Shown in pieces: positions 12,001 through 24,359 of a stretch of DNA of 64,000 nt. Made by a program: the position numbers and the translations under genes. The notes under the pieces were generated by a model that saw only the letters and a program-made list of their open reading frames with translations, ran no database searches and had not been told where the DNA came from. This DNA is from Lepraria neglecta (lineage: Eukaryota; Ascomycota; Lecanoromycetes; Lecanorales; Stereocaulaceae). The stretch lies in assembly GCA_033220425.1 (NCBI GenBank), contig CM065647.1:1116001-1180000 (forward strand), given 5' to 3'. Positions within the stretch are counted from its first letter, which is position 1. Each line of letters opens with the position of its first letter.

Positions 12001-14200
12001 TACTAGGGATACGGTTATTCTCGCCTTCCAACTTGACGAATTCATCCAGATAGCTTACGTATTCAGTAATTCGGTCAGTGATTCTACTCGACAAGCTATT
12101 ACCGAGCTGGTAACGCATAATTTTCGTCCTGCCCAACCAAATTATATTACCATTTCAGCGAGAGACGCCCGTACTAGGCAGAGATCTCAGTTAGTCAAGC
12201 CACCTAACTTCCTAATAGACTAGGCCGTCGACAGGGCAGCTTTTAGGAGTACCCTTACTACTTTTAAGCGGGACGCCCGAAGCCTACTCCGCCTACAAGA
12301 TCCTCCGTTAACAGGGAATACCCTACTAAGGTCTCCTTCGGATATACCCGGAGTAGAATTAATAGCGTTGAATTCATCGAATCATTTAATACAAGTAACC
12401 TCCGCCGAGGAAACTATTTACTATAAGCCGATTAGACCTTAGTTACCAGATTCTCGCTAACAGGATCCTTAGGCTATAGCGGACCTTAACGATCCAATTC
12501 TCCAGCGAATTATTCAAAACGCTATTAATACGGGCATTCAGCGTTACCAAGAAACCTAGTGACAGAACCCTCCGATACCAGGCCTACCGGGTCTACCGGG
12601 TCTATAAGGTCCTCTAGGGACCGACGGAGCGATTAATAGTAATAGTAGTTCTTCTAGGTGGAATCCGGCAGAACTTGGATTCTTCGACCCTTTCTATAAC
12701 GGTAAATCTATTCATTCCGGCGACCTTACTATTGATTCCTCGCATAACAAAACGTACTTTAGGGATATTTATCTGTTTATTAAACGAGCTAAGGACCTTG
12801 TCACAGTTAGAGGTACTATAGTCCGTGAGAATTTATGGATAAGTCTACGGGGAGACGCCTTGGAATAGTATACCGTAGTCCTTTCCGAGGTAGAGAAACG
12901 CCTTGTCAAGTACGGAGCCAATGACGCAGATTTGGCAGAATGGGTTCGGGTTCTTCTCGATAGATTCGGGGAGCCGTTATATATTATAATCGACGCTATC
13001 CTTAAGGAGCGGTATACTATTAAAGATATAGCTTCTTACCGGGAACCACGCGAATACGCCTAAAAGATTCTACGGTCTTATAAAGATGCTGGTTTGGCGT
13101 CAGTAAAGAATCAACTCGATATTATCTACGCGGGCCTCGATTCAGATCTTAGGCGTGATATTAAGAGACCTACGGATGATTCAATACTAAATATCTTCCT
13201 TAAGGATATAGATGACTGTAAGCACGACTGGTAGGTATACGCAGCCAAGAATAGGAGAAGTAACGTAGCCGGAGCGTCCGGCGCGTACTCAGGAAATCGA
13301 CAGGCTCGATTTCAGGATGCCAGAGGTAATTATAACCAGTTTCAGTCTTATTAACCAGCGCCTATTTATAGATAGCCGCCTTATTTCAGTCATTAACCAT
13401 TTTCGCCTGGGTATACCCAGTAATAGCAGGGTGCTTAGTAGTCTTTCGGTCAACCGTCTTTTCAGCGTCAATTTTACAGCCTAAATGCTTACTTAACTCA
13501 GCTACAGACACAGTACGGCTAATATAGCCAACAACCAAGCACCCAGCCTCGGCAATCTCAAGGATTGCTAGTTCCTCGACAGCCCTTACAAATCACCGCG
13601 CCGCCAAACGGGTCCGCTTCTATACTGATATAAAATCGCCTACTACCTAGGGCTCCATTTCCAAGAAGAGACGACCGCGGTCGAGGATTCCAGAAGCCCT
13701 GGCAGCAGAACTTTGGGCCTCGCAGAGTATTAGCCTATTAAGCTTCGGTTGAAGACACTGTCGACCCTTCAGCTACAGAGAATTCTAATACTCTAGAAAA
13801 TGCCTCCGACAATCCTGCCTACAGCTTGTCAAGTCAGGAACAAGATACTAAGTCCGAGCCGTACTACTACGCCGGCCAAGATGAGAATAGGAACGATATC
13901 TACTATAACGAGTCGGGCTTCCCGGACATGCCTAACGACCACTTTTCAGGATTCGTCGGCATCGAGACGTACTGCCGACACTGCCACGAGTCATTTCCGT
14001 CGAAAACTAAGCTTTACAAGTATCTTCGTGCAGGTTATCAGCGACTAGATACTAAGGATTCAGTAGACAAGAATTCGTCCCTCGCTAAGATTCCGGTTAA
14101 AAGTAACCTTACCGCTGCCGAGGAATCGATAGCGTTAATCTCGAAAATCATAGAGTCTATAGCCTCCTCTAAGGAACTCGGCAACGGTTTTACCTTCTAG
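12000..14200 (+). pseudogene. G2 gag region with C2H2-like finger
   Basis: The frame is readable from about 12600 with only scattered TAG stops: GFFDPFYNGK, YLFIKRAKDLV and ADLAEWVRVLLDRFG are typical of the fungal Gypsy capsid domain (about 12660-13000). A Q/Y/P-rich linker follows (13280-13640). An uninterrupted stretch (13826-14200) contains C-R-H-C...K-L-Y-K-Y-L, a C2H2-like finger with later ligands changed to Tyr (about 13970-14040), in place of a CCHC knuckle. The frame is shared with pol, so a Gag-Pol fusion is likely. Stops make it non-functional. Confidence 0.85.
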
Positions 14201-16710
14201 AGCTAGACCTATACTATAGTGCTTGTCAGGCTATTACGCGACGCCAAGGACGAAGAAGTTTGCGCTGATACGGGGTACGGAGTTACGCTTATTAATCGAG
14301 CTTGGCTAATATTAACGTTGCCGGAAGTTAAGATCTAGAAAATAGCTTCGCCCTTAAAGGTACGCGGAGTAGGAAATTCCAAATACAAGACGTCAGAATA
14401 CGTCACTATCCTAATCTACCTCCTAGGCCTTTCTGGCGAGGAGAAGGTCCTAGTATATATCCGAAGGGAATTATATCTTGTTAACAATCTCCGGGCGAAG
14501 ATACTTATTAGTAATAATATCCTCGGGCCTGAGAGATTTATTATCGATATTATAGAGTGAAACGTATATATCGGCTCTTACCAAACTACCGTTTCAATCT
14601 TAGTACGATAACGGGGTGAATTTACCCGGAGAAATATCCACGTTAAGGCAGCTTTAGTTATACCTCCCTGCAGTGAGATAATAGTGCCTATAAAGCCTAT
14701 CGAGCTTCCTGAAGATCGAGACTTTCTATTCGAACCGACAACCTAAATAAATCTTGTACTATTCGCCTACCTCGTCGATTACTAGATGACTTCTATCCTA
14801 GTAAGGAACGAATTAGACTCGCCTATTTAGCTTCTACGAAGGTATAAGCTCGGTAACGTCTCCGAAGTTAGCTATAAGAATTACTTTATGGCAGAGATGG
14901 ATCTAGAGGTAGTAATAATACCGCCTACGGAAGAAAATCCGGCGGCCAGCCAGAAATTTCCCGCAAATTTCTTAGGCGTCTCTTCCGTACCGACGCCGTC
15001 GATTTCTAGGCCGTCGTTTTCTAGGCTGCGTTACCCGGAAACCGTCCTCCCAAATGGTATCACCGTCTACGGCAGCGCAGAAGAAACCCAGGCCTTATCG
15101 GACCTTATTATAAGTTTTCCCTTGCTATAGACGGATAGTAGGTTTATTAAGGTCCCCAAAGAAGAATAGATAAAGTTACGGCTTCGCGACGACTAGTAGA
15201 CGAAAATTTCGGGCAGAGCGAAAATCTACCCTTTAGGTATTAACGACCGGGAGGTAGTTAATAAGACCTTCGACGAGCTTTACCGGCAGGGTAGACTTAA
15301 CTAGATAGCCTCCGCAACGCCATTCTCTTACCCCGTCTTTATTATCTGGAAGATACTACCGAATAGGGAGAGAAAAGGCTATACTATTATCGATATTAGA
15401 GGTCTTAATAATCTTATAGTCCCTGACGCTTATCCGGTACCGCTACAATTAGAAATTGTCAGTTCACTAATAGGATGTACCTATATCTTAGTGCTAGACG
15501 CTTTATCCTTCTTTTACCAATAGCGGGTATATCTAGATTACCGGTATATATTGACAGTCGTTTCCCACCGGGGGCAGGAGACTTTCCGCGTGCCAATTAT
15601 AGGCTATATAAATTCAATAGCTTATATTCAACGCCAGATCGATAAGATTCTCCGCCCACTTAAACACATATATATATATATCGATAACATCGTTTCTGGC
15701 GGTAAATCGTTCCAAGAATATCTCTAGTAACTACGAGAACTCTTCCAGCTTTTCACTAATTATAATATTTCTATTTCGCTAATAAAGGCCTTTCTCGGCT
15801 ATCCCGACGTGAATCTACTCGGCTAGAAGGTTAACTTATTCGGACTAATTTCTTTAGAGGAGAAACTCCGAGCAATTAGTCGATTAATATTCCTAAATAC
15901 TCTTAGTGATCTAGAATACTACTTAGGTCTAACTGGATACTTGCGGCAATACGTCCACTTTTACGCCCAGCTTGCTAAGCCGCTACAAGAGTTGAAAACG
16001 ACGCTTCTCAAGGATTCGCTATCTAATACTAGAAGGCTTCGAAAATCTTACTCCTCTAGGAAGCAACTTTCAGATCCTTCGGAAGCTTAGCTGGCAAGTT
16101 TCGAGCTTTTACAAGCCGCTATATCGATACCGTCGATTCTCGTACACTTTACGTCCTCACGCCGACTATAGATCGACCTTGACGCCTCCAAAGAATTCGG
16201 TTTCGGCGCTATTATATTCTATGTAAGAGGTGATAAGGACTCCGCCAAGTGGCCGTCTCGCCTTAACATAGAACCTATTCTTTTCCTGTCGAGACTTTTG
16301 ACCGCCGCCGAGAAGAACTACTAGCTAACTAAGCTAGAAATCGCAGGGTTCGTATGGGTGATAAAGAAGGTCAGATATATGGTCGAGTCATCTAAAATGC
16401 CCGTCAGGATTCAGACAGATCACTCAGTAATTCCGGACCTCCTAAAGTAGAATTCAATTATATCGACAACGTCGACCATGAGACTAAATGTTAGGCTTGT
16501 CCGTGCCTCCTAGTACCTGCGCCAATTTAATATCAACGTCAGGCACAAGCCTGGAAAGGAGTATATCGTTCCTGATATATTATTAAGACTCGCCAGTCTT
16601 AACGACTCCAAGCTTCCCGAAGACTACTCGGAGCTAGACGCGCTTTTTACCGCCGCGTTAGTGGAAATAAGCTTAGAGTTCTATAGTAGGGTACTGCAAG
16701 GCTATTAGTA
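14200..16710 (+). pseudogene. G2 protease, reverse transcriptase and RNase H
   Basis: The frame continues from gag. The protease active site D-T-G is intact at 14267-14275. An open stretch at 14888-15130 carries the linker before RT, with NGITVYG. RT motifs follow: SYPVFIIW, YTIIDIRGLN, YPVPL, and the catalytic box at 15677-15688 reads Y-I-D-N (expected YIDD, the second Asp lost by G-to-A). RNase H begins with IDLDASKEFGFGA (about 16170-16210) and keeps QTDHS (about 16420) and the NINVRHKPGKEY end (about 16530). A few TAG/TAA stops, mostly at expected W or Q, inactivate it. Confidence 0.92.
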
Positions 16711-16849
16711 GGATTCCTTCTGGCAGAAAATCGGAAAACAAGTCGATAATAATTTCGCACTTGGCGAGGACGCCGTCTTTCTTCCTTTCAGTAGGGGGAA
16801 GTACCTAGTACCTATAGACGCAGACCCATATTTCGGCCCTCGCCTAGTC

Positions 16850-18390
16850 GATACTATCGATACCCGTAGTACCCGAAATTCGCCTCCGCAGAAACATGAT
16901 AGTGCTGAGGATTCTAACGCTGTTAGTTCCTAAGACTTCGCCAAGAAGGCTTCTCTAGGCGAGTTACTCTTTTATATCGATAGAATCTCGGGTTCCTAGC
17001 GACTTTGTATACCTTCTTCGGTAGTTAAGGACGTACTGGCGATAGCTTATAGTGACGGTCACCCGGGCTTTCAGAGGTGCTTCGAGATTATTGCATCCTT
17101 ATAGTATATTCATAGTCTTACGTGTCAACTACGGGACTATATCAAGCACTGCCCCGAATGCCTTATCCTTTAGACTCGCCGACATCCTCCCTATAGGTAC
17201 CTGCAGCCAATAAGCTCGCTACTAGTACCGTTCTATACGCTGATAATTGACTTTATCCTAGCTCTGCTAATCTCCCAAAGGTCGTTCGACGCCGCAATAT
17301 CAGTATTATACAAATTTACTAAGCGAATTATACTTATCCCCGGCAAATCTACCTGGTCAGCTACCGAATAGGCCTCAGCGCTTTTAGACCGTCTCGATAT
17401 CGCTGACTAGGGTATTCCAAAGGTAATAATCACAGATCGGGATCCCAAATTCTTGTCTGAACTGTGGAATGCCATCTTCAAAAGGCTCGGCGTCGAGCTA
17501 CTCTATTTAACCGCTTATTATCCGTAAATAGACGGTGCTAGTGAGCGCACTAATCAGACGGCTGAGATTGCATTACGGTTCTACTTATATACGCTCGACA
17601 AGCCGTCTATATGGCTAGAAACGCTGCCTAGAATCTAGGCTATACTGAATAACTCGTCGAGTGGAACTTCAAGTTCGAGCACTCCGAACGAAATTGCCTA
17701 TAGTTTTACGCCGAACAGACCGCTGGACCTACTTCAGCTCCCGGCTAATATTAGCGTCGACCATTTTACAGCGCGCTTGAATGTAATCGACGCCATCGCT
17801 TTTGCTTAGATATCGAATAAACTCTACTATAACCGTCGACACCAGCCGATGTTCCTGAAGGTTAGTAAATTCGCTCTTCTCCGCCTATACAAAGGCTACT
17901 AGATCCCATCAACGGCTGGTATTACTAAGAAGCTTACGCAGTAATATATAGGACCTTTCGAGGTGCTCGAACGTATAGGAAAGCTCGCGTATAAGCTAGC
18001 TATTCTAGACTATTAGAACGTGTATCTAGTCTTTACGATTACTCAACTGGAGCCCTACCTAGATCCTGCCGAGGACCTATATAGACGCCCTCGACCTGAT
18101 CATCCCCTAGCAGTTTCGGTCGACAACGAGTCCTTCGAGGTCGAGAGGTTACTTAATAAGCGTGTAGTCAAGAAAGGACGGGGTTTCTCTACCTAGTACC
18201 TACTATGATAGAAAGGATATAGTCCTGAGTTCGATTAGTGGTACACTATTAAGAATCTCGGAGATATAGGAGAACTTATTAAGGACTACGAGGAGGAGTC
18301 CGCTAGGATTTAATAATCGTTAGCGTCGATTGACGCGCCCTAGGAACGCTTAGTGCCTTCGCTAAAGCCTCCGAGGAAATATAGTTGACT
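16850..18390 (+). pseudogene. G2 integrase with C-terminal chromodomain
   Basis: The same frame gives the HHCC zinc domain (SDGHPGFQR...H...HCPEC, about 17040-17160). The DDE core follows, with Asp in LIIDFIL (about 17249), ITDRDPKF (about 17437) and Glu in ASERTNQT (about 17540). After PFEVLERIGKLAYKL and QLEPYL comes a chromodomain, FEVERLLNKR...KGYSPEFDQW (about 18125-18300), and the frame ends near 18390. The catalytic triad appears intact, but there are several RIP stops. The chromodomain is a standard targeting module of chromoviruses. Confidence 0.92.
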
Positions 18391-18640
18391 AAGGAATTAT
18401 TGATAGAAGAAAGTCGAGTATAATTACTCTACGGAATATTGAGGATAACTCAGCACCTAGCCGATGTTACTATATATAATTTTCGATACCGTTAACGTGA
18501 TACTACTACAGACTCTTACTGATATCTTTCGGGCGCCTATTAGCTATTCTTAGCGCCTTATAGTAGCTTAGAAGGAGCATTTGTTAGCTAGCTAATCGCT
18601 CGACGTAGTCGCCGAGCTTTCTTCGCGTTTAGTGCGATAT

Positions 18641-18784
18641 TATTACGAAGCGTTTCGCGGGCAAGCTTCTTGCCAAGCGAACTAGTACTATAGCGGCTTA
18701 GCTTAGTAGTAGAAAACCGAGCTTCGCTCGACAACAAGAAGAACAAGTTTACCACCCCTCAATACAGTCAGGATCCATGTGACA
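18641..18784 (+). repeat. 3' LTR of G2
   Basis: 144-bp direct partner of 11390-11533, ending in gtgaca and followed by the attac duplication. Confidence 0.93.
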
Positions 18785-19941
18785 ATTACTCGAACTCCTT
18801 AAGGCCGATAATCTTATAAAAGATAGTAATAAATACTTAGTTACTAGGCTACTTAAGACCCTAAAGCCTATTATAAACGACCGATATCTCTATAATACTA
18901 TTCGGTATATATAAGGCCAGCGACGCTGCGAGAATCTCTTTTAGATCCTTTTACCGGTAGCGGAAGGCCGGATTAGCCTAGGTATATAATTCTTTTCTAT
19001 ATAATATCGTAGCTAAGCTAATACTATAATTAGATCTATATCTCTCTTCCTACTATCTCTTAAAATTATATAAGTTAAATAAGGAGAAATCTAGGCTAGT
19101 CTCGTCTAAGGTATAGGCGTCTAAAAAGAAAGCTCCTTCGTCTAAAGGAGATAGTCGGGTAATAGGGTATATAGAAGGCTTATAGGCAAAGGATAGTAGG
19201 TTATTATAATCATCCTAGACCTATATAGTACTTCGCGATTAACGTCTCTAGGGTCTAGAAAAGCTAAGCTACTATTATACTAAGGTTAATAGCCGAGAAC
19301 TCTATCCCTACGAAAGGATCCCTCTAGTAAAGATAATAAAGATACTATCTATCCTCCCTCGCGCTGTATACGCCGTATACGTCGTACGGGCCGTTCCTTA
19401 TCCTTTAATCTAGATTATAATATAAGTAGTAAGGAGGGGAGTAAAAAAGAAAATAAGAGCGCTCCGTAGTTATTAATCGTAATACTAAAGCTACTAGAGT
19501 CGCTATTTAGTATAAAGAATATAACTATTAACGAGGATAACGCTATAGTTAATAATAAAAGCTCGATTTTTATAGATAATAGCGAGGAGGAGGATAATAA
19601 TAATCCTAAAGCCCTATAGGAAAATTATATATCGTATCTACTAAACTTGGCTATTGGCTAACGTTTCATCTAGATTTATAGCGATATAGAATTCCCCGCT
19701 TTACAAGTAGTAGGACAAGGATAACTAGGTTCGAGATTATAAAATTATCGGATATCTACCGAACAAGACCGATTAAGCTATTATAGTCAAGATTATTAGC
19801 CTCGAGGTTACCCTATATAAATATTAACTTATCGCGGGTTTCTAGATAATTTTCTACGAGAGGGGCGAATGTAAGGGAGGTTAGCTTACTAATAATATAG
19901 AACTAGGTAAGGTATATACCCTTCTGCGTACCTAGGTATAA
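18785..19941 (+). pseudogene. Relic X, 3' part
   Basis: Joins the 5' part at 11389 in the same direction: ELLKADNLIKDSNKYLVTRL and then RYIQGQRRCENLFQILLP-like residues. It continues with many stops to about 19941, directly before array 2. Near the end YERGECKG and NNIELGKVYTLL are readable. No family is recognised. The break at 11389/18785 is fully explained by G2 and its target duplication. Confidence 0.5.
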
Positions 19942-19995
19942 AAGCTTGCGCCGGGCTTAGGCCAAGCTAGGGCGGAGCTTAGGCTAACTTAGCCT
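19942..19995. repeat. GC-rich array 2 (GGCCAAGCTAGGGCGGAGCTT)
   Basis: Units ggccaagct and agggcggagctt in the orientation opposite to arrays 1 and 3, immediately after the end of relic X. Confidence 0.65.
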
Positions 19996-20029
19996 ACTCT
20001 AGATATTCACTAAGCTTTTCGTCTACTAT

Positions 20030-22062
20030 TTCGAGATATTCCTAGATATTATATAGTATAAAATCGATATATCGAGAGTCAAGAATAGCGAAATAGCTTA
20101 TAAATACTATCGACCCTCGGGGGAGAGCTATAAATAGCCAAGTAATATCGTCTATCCCGGCTAGCCTGATCTACCCTTTCCCTATCTATATATAGAAACC
20201 TTATATATCTCTTAGCTCAAGCCGAAGCGCGGGCCTATTCTTTTAATCATCCCTCTAGGAAATATTAGTATATAGATTAACGAAATCTATAAGACGTTTA
20301 GAAAAGCGGGGGGAAATACAAGGTCAAGATTATCCTAATCTAGAACTAGGCCCCTCTCGCCCTAAAGTAATACTAATTTAATTATAAAAGGGACTATAAT
20401 AATATTATTATAGGCGATAACTAGAAGCTAAAACTAGGATAGACTCGTATCTTCTATATTATAACTCTATAGTCTTATAAGAAACTTATAAATGAAAATC
20501 TATCGAAGACGTAGGTCTAAATTATAGGAAAAAAACGAATAGAGAGAAAATTCAATAGTTAATATAGGGTATATTATAGCCGTAATATCTTTAACGAAGC
20601 CTATAGATAGAAAAACGCTACTACTAATATTATAATATTTATTAGGGGACTTAACGATAAATTCGCGGATCTTAGAGATACTAACTTCGGCGAATATCCG
20701 GGCTTCTATAACGACGACCGACTATATAAATAGTTCCTCTTAGGGACACCTATTAATACCTCCCCCGGCGACTTTATAGGTTCTATATCTTACCTTAAGT
20801 AACCGAGCTAGTCGAAGAAGGACGAATTCTAATACTATAATTATAGATTAGCGTTTATAGAGAGATAGGGAAAGGCGTTTATAAGCTATCTAAATATAAA
20901 TAATAAAGGGTAGTAGGAGAAGACTATTACTAAAAAGAGAAACGAGCTTTTAGAGGCGGAAGAGTATTTCCCTAAAACGCTACTATTATTTCTAATTAGA
21001 CGAACCGATAAAACCCTACTATTTAGTAAGGAACTACTTAAGCTACCGGACCTATATATAAAAATAGTAGAATATACTACCCCGCCGCCGCTGAAGACCA
21101 AGATCTAGGATATCTATACCTAGATTATTAACGACCTTACTAAGGAGCGAGAGAAGATATAGAGGGACTAGATAAAGAATAGCTCCCTAGGTATAGCTCC
21201 GCTCTTAGCGAATAAAACAGTCCTAATATTAATATATCGCTTACGCGTACTAGCAGATCTACTAGGTATAGTAGACTTGGTCAGGGTATAGCGTTTAGTA
21301 TATATATTTAACGAAGCGCAGAAGATGAAATAGTAGCTGAATAATAAGAAATCTCTATAGTATAAGCGAGTTACTAAGGTCTATAAAGGGAGTAGTAAGG
21401 TTACTTTCCTAGAGAATCTCCTTATACGAATACTCCCTTCTAATAAGAAGTTAGTATATATAACCGACTTTCCTATTATCGCGGAACTACTCTCTCTAGT
21501 ATATTCGTCTTCTTCTAAAGTATATTCCTACTCTATATCTCTACTATCTTTACCTCTATTCCCTCTTAATAAAGTATCTCTCTATATTAAAGATAGATTA
21601 CTAATACGGCTATAGTATATCGAGAGAGTATTATATATTATAGTCGGCTTTTTCTATAGTAGGACCAAGCTAGGGATACGTAAAGCCCTAGTAGATGGCT
21701 TTTAGGAGTATCTCGACCCTAATAATAATAACCTCGCCGAGCCTAAATATAAGTAGGACTTCCGGCTATATATTCTAATAGCGGTAACGGGAGTTATAGC
21801 TATAGAATTCACACTTACTATAGCTAATAACCTTATTAAGTTCAATATCTATTACTCTTTAGGGATAGATAGGTAGATATATAAGAGAATATATCGGATA
21901 GACTAAAAGCGGGAATATACTATATAGAAGTTTCTCTAAGAAGATTCGCCGGATAAGAAGGCCGTTATAGTAAGGGTAGAGAAGAAGTTAATATTTATTA
22001 ATAAGGTATACGAATTAAAGCCTGAAGATATTAAGATACTAGATACGGGTATTGATATATAA
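20030..22062 (+). pseudogene. Relic Y1: SNF2-type helicase/ATPase of the old Plavaka locus
   Basis: The helicase motifs appear in order on the plus strand. Motif Ia is PILLIIPLGNIS (about 20240-20280). Motif II is IFNEAYR at about 20586-20610 (DEAH with D to N and H to Y by RIP). Motif III is WFLLGTPINTSPGDFIG with the W as TAG (about 20730-20780). Motif IV is KKLVYITDFPIIAELL (about 21445-21490). Motifs V/VI are IEFTLTIANNLI and RIYRIDQKREYT (about 21800-21925). The Walker A box is too altered to claim. SNF2 ATPases translocate on DNA and remodel chromatin. It lies downstream of relic X and upstream of a truncated second copy, Y2. The assignment rests on motif order, not on a database search. 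Confidence 0.72.
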
Positions 22063-22242
22063 GAGGTTACTAGCCTAATTCGGTACTATCGGCGCCAAAC
22101 CCTGTAATTTAGTATATCAATAGCGGTTAACTCTATTAGAAGTAGCCTATACGGTTCTAATACGAATAGATATCGAATCGAAACCAATATCTATAAGCTA
22201 TATTATTATTTATAGGAATGAGGTCGTCGCTATAGATAAGCT

Positions 22243-22345
22243 TGGCCTAAGACCCAAGCTAGGGTTCCGCCCCAGGTCGTCGCTAGCTCCGCTACTACTT
22301 GGCCTAAACTGCGCCCTAGCTTGGCCTAAGCTCGGCCCCAGCTCC
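22243..22345. repeat. GC-rich array 3
   Basis: Same orientation and unit order as array 1 (gcttggcc, aagctcggcc, agctccgcc). It lies within a longer 10060-10430 / 22090-22420 duplication. Confidence 0.7.
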
Positions 22346-22489
22346 GCCTATAATACGCGGTAGCGATATTACCTCTACCTCTCGTAATTAGTATCTCTGC
22401 AAGTAGCTATACTATATAGTAGTTAATTAACTTGTTCAAGATCATTAAATTAATAGCTAATACTACTAACTTTGGCTAAGAAGCTTAGA

Positions 22490-24130
22490 TAGTTAATAGA
22501 CCTAGTCTGCTCTAGCTAGACTTAACTATATACTCTCTCTAGAATTTAAAGATCTCGTATACTTATAGCCGGAAGTAGAAGATTAGTCCTATACTATTAA
22601 CTATCTATCGGAGAGATATTATAATCTAGGCTATATAAGGCTTTCGAAGAAGATCGGAAAAACTTCAAAATTAATATTATACTTTCTAGAATAACTATAC
22701 TAGCTACCTGAAGTAGTACTAGTATTTAGTAGCTAAAGACGTTTATAATATCGTTATTAACGAGGATTACAAACCGAAGCTAGAGTAAACGTATATACTC
22801 TATACTACGGCTCCAAATTTATATAAAATAGTTATAGAATCGAATATATATAAGCCCTAGACAGTATAAACTAGAGTAGATAGTACGTCGCCTACCTTCT
22901 CTAATATACTACTACTACTATTAACTAATTTACTAGGGATCTTAAAAGACAATTCAAAGACCTTACCCCTAGTACTTATTTAAACCTTCTAGGCTTCTAT
23001 AATAATAACCGAATATTTAAATAGGTCCTCTTAAGAATACCTATAGATACCTCCCTTAGCGATTTAATAGGTTCTATAAGTTATCTACGGCGATCCGGCT
23101 AGTTATAGAAGAAATTTAAATACTATAAGAACTAATAAGTATTTATAGAGAGATAGAGAGGTATATTTAAGAACTATTTAAATATTAAGGAAAGAGAGTA
23201 GTAGGATAAGACTATTATCTAAAAGATAACTAAGCTTATAGAGGTAGAAGAGTATTTACCTAAAATACTACTATTATTTCTTAACAGACGAATCTATAAA
23301 ACCCTACTATTTAGTAAGGAACTAATTAGGCTATTAGACCTATATATCTAACTAGTATAATATATTATCCCCTCGCCGCTGAAGGAAAAGATCTAGGACC
23401 TCTATACCGGCGTTATTAAGGACTTTACTTAAAAGCGAGAGAAGGCTAAAAGGACTAGGTTAAAGGTAGCTTAAATAGACTAGCTTCGCACGTAGGCAAT
23501 TATATAGTACTTAGGATAGTAAATCGACTACGCGGTCTAGCGGATTCGCTAGATATAGTAGACTTAGTAAGAGAATAGCGATTAGCCTATACGATTAGCG
23601 AAGGGTAGAAGTTAAAGTAGTATCTAGACGATAAGACCTTTCTATAGTATAAACGAGCTACTAAGCTCTACTAATATAGCGGCAAGGTCAAATTCTTGGA
23701 GAAGCTTCTTACGCGATATCTTACTAGTACTAAGAAGTTAATATATATAACTAATTTTCTAGTAGTAGCGGAACTATACTCTCTAGTATATTCGACTCCT
23801 AAAGTATATTACTACTCTGCGTTCTAGCCGTCGTCACCTTTATTCCCTCTTAATAAAGTATCTCTCTATATTAAAGATAGATTGCTAATACGGCTATAGT
23901 ATATTAAGAGTATCTATCTAAAGACCGGCTTATTTCGCGTAGCAATAGAAATAATACGATATACTACTCTAATAGACTACTTTCAAGAGGATCTAGATAA
24001 TAATATTAGTAACCGCGACGGGCTAAAATATAAGTAATCGTCTTGGCTAAATATTATACTACTAATAATAGGAGTTATAGTAATAGAATATATATTTACT
24101 AATATAAATACTATTATATATTCTATCAAC
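22490..24130 (+). pseudogene. Relic Y2: second, truncated SNF2-like copy
   Basis: Colinear with Y1 over its middle and later part: GFYNNNRIFK and RIPIDTSLSDLIGSISYL (about 22990-23090) match GFYNDDRLYK and GTPINTSPGDFIGSISYL of Y1. The Y1-like stretch FPLNKVSLYIKDRLLIRL also recurs (about 23840-23900). It stops near 24130, around motif V, before the RIYRIDQ motif VI, so it is a partial duplicate. It is more strongly mutated than Y1. Confidence 0.65.
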
Positions 24131-24154
24131 TAAAATAATAAGGGCCTAAATATA

Positions 24155-24245
24155 CTTAGATAGAGCTAGGGCGGAGCTTGGGCCAAGCCGGGGCCAAGCC
24201 GGGCTAAGCCGGATTAAGCTAGACCGAGTCGGCTAATACTAGGCT
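24155..24245. repeat. GC-rich array 4
   Basis: Units gagctagggcggagcttgg and ccaagccgggg, oriented like array 2, directly after relic Y2. Confidence 0.7.
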
Positions 24246-24359
24246 ATTAACACGCTAATAACCCTTTGTTTTAATCTACTATTCTCGCTATTTCTTATAC
24301 CTATATATCCTTTATATCCCAATTATATTTTATATCTAAGTTTATTAATATCGGCTCCC

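Larger units (their letters stand above)
11390..18784 (+). mobile_element. Element G2: Ty3/Gypsy chromovirus with 144-bp LTRs
   Basis: Two 144-bp LTRs (11390-11533 and 18641-18784) flank one long gag-pol frame on the plus strand, 7395 bp in all. The insertion is marked by a perfect 5-bp target duplication, attac, at 11385-11389 and 18785-18789, inside relic X. Base composition is less AT-rich and CA/TG dinucleotides are far more common than in neighbouring elements, so RIP was lighter. All domain motifs located (gag, C2H2-like finger, protease, RT, integrase) lie in the same reading frame, as in fungal elements that make one Gag-Pol polyprotein. It is a different family from A-D. Confidence 0.93.
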
